Positions 6,265 to 6,402 of a stretch of 6,402 nucleotides of DNA are shown piece after piece (the stretch's first letter is position 1; each line of letters begins with the position of its first letter). The notes below the pieces were generated by a model, which saw only the letters and a list, made by a program, of their open reading frames with translations, was not told where the DNA came from and searched no databases. A program made the translations under genes and the position numbers. Source of the stretch: Thermomicrobiales bacterium (GTDB taxonomy: Bacteria; Chloroflexota; Limnocylindria; Limnocylindrales; CSP1-4); contig SPCO01000087.1 of assembly GCA_004525275.1 (NCBI GenBank), positions 1 through 6,402 of the forward strand, in the 5' to 3' direction.

Positions 6265-6285
6265 TTGCATCCGGACATCATGCAA
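6265..6285. promoter_or_regulatory. Perfect inverted repeat TTGCAT-N9-ATGCAA, candidate operator or leader hairpin
   Basis: The arms at 6265-6270 and 6280-6285 are exact reverse complements around a 9-base spacer, giving a 21-base dyad at about +13 to +33 of the predicted transcript. That position suits a repressor site. It does not resemble the known IdeR/DtxR box or the classical Fur box closely. The second arm can also pair with the TTGC at 6288-6291, so an RNA structure role is an alternative. By chance alone, 6-bp arms are not rare, so the position is the main support. Confidence 0.4.
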
Positions 6286-6324
6286 CCTTGCTGATTTGCG
6301 TTGAGAGCACGCGGCCAAAGCACC

Positions 6325-6328
6325 GGAG
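6325..6328 (+). promoter_or_regulatory. Shine-Dalgarno site of the FTR1-family gene
   Basis: GGAG lies 9 bases before the GTG at 6338-6340 and supports that start. The spacing is at the long end of normal. Confidence 0.5.
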
Positions 6329-6337
6329 ACGCTGCCA

Positions 6338-6402
6338 GTGACGATCGACCTCGGCGCCTTTTCCAGCGGCCTGCTGACCGGTCTCCGGGAGGGAGTCGAA
6401 GC
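6338..6402 (+). CDS. FTR1/EfeU-family iron permease, N-terminus only (cut by window edge)
   Basis: Twenty-one complete codons are present, beginning MTIDLGAFSSGLLTGLREGV and followed by Glu and an incomplete codon. LLTGLREGVE matches the start of FTR1-type high-affinity iron permeases, whose first membrane helix carries an REGxE motif (E. coli EfeU has LREGLEA). The motif glutamates bind iron during transport across the cytoplasmic membrane. The GTG start is supported by the GGAG at 6325-6328 and by the family N-terminus falling a few residues before the motif. The gene has its own promoter and a dyad in its leader, as expected for a metal-regulated gene. Whether EfeO/EfeB partners follow cannot be seen. 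The call rests on one short motif, but the motif is distinctive. Confidence 0.75.
   Translation, partial: MTIDLGAFSSGLLTGLREGVE

Overview
The window reads as a piece of chromosome from a GC-rich bacterium. It has strong G/C preference at third codon positions, GTG used as a start codon at least twice, tightly packed genes with 4-base overlaps, and two genes that lack a Shine-Dalgarno sequence but carry a TAnnnT -10 element right in front of the start. These features fit Actinobacteria or deep-branching Chloroflexota (Limnocylindria/Ellin6529-like). The Chloroflexota guess is an inference from overall protein style, not a demonstrated placement. No mobile element, tRNA, rRNA or CRISPR array is visible.

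Layout, left to right: (1) bases 1-44 probably hold the last codons of a plus-strand gene that ends directly against (2) a minus-strand gene (45-731) for a two-helix membrane protein with a bacterial PH-like domain and a C-terminal SHOCT motif. (3) A 134-base divergent intergenic region separates it from (4) a transmembrane Ser/Thr protein kinase (866-2665), with an intracellular kinase domain, one membrane helix, a Pro/Thr-rich stalk and an extracytoplasmic C-terminal domain of about 180 residues that I cannot name. (5) After 30 bases, a four-gene operon (2696-6196) encodes two ABC-2-type transporter pairs in the order ATPase, permease, ATPase, permease. Every junction is a 4-base stop/start overlap (ATGA, GTGA, ATGA). 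(6) A 141-base intergenic region holds a good sigma70-type promoter and a perfect 6-bp-arm inverted repeat, and leads into (7) the first 21 codons of an FTR1/EfeU-family iron permease, cut by the window edge.

A plausible working picture is that the kinase senses something outside the membrane while the adjacent ABC cassette exports a substrate or remodels the envelope. Nothing in the sequence names the substrate or proves that the kinase acts on the transporter. The FTR1 gene has its own promoter and appears to be a separate, probably metal-regulated unit. I see no wholly unprecedented system. The points most worth a second look are the unnamed sensor domain of the kinase, the leaderless starts, the inverted repeat in the FTR1 leader, and a strong excess of GATC sites.
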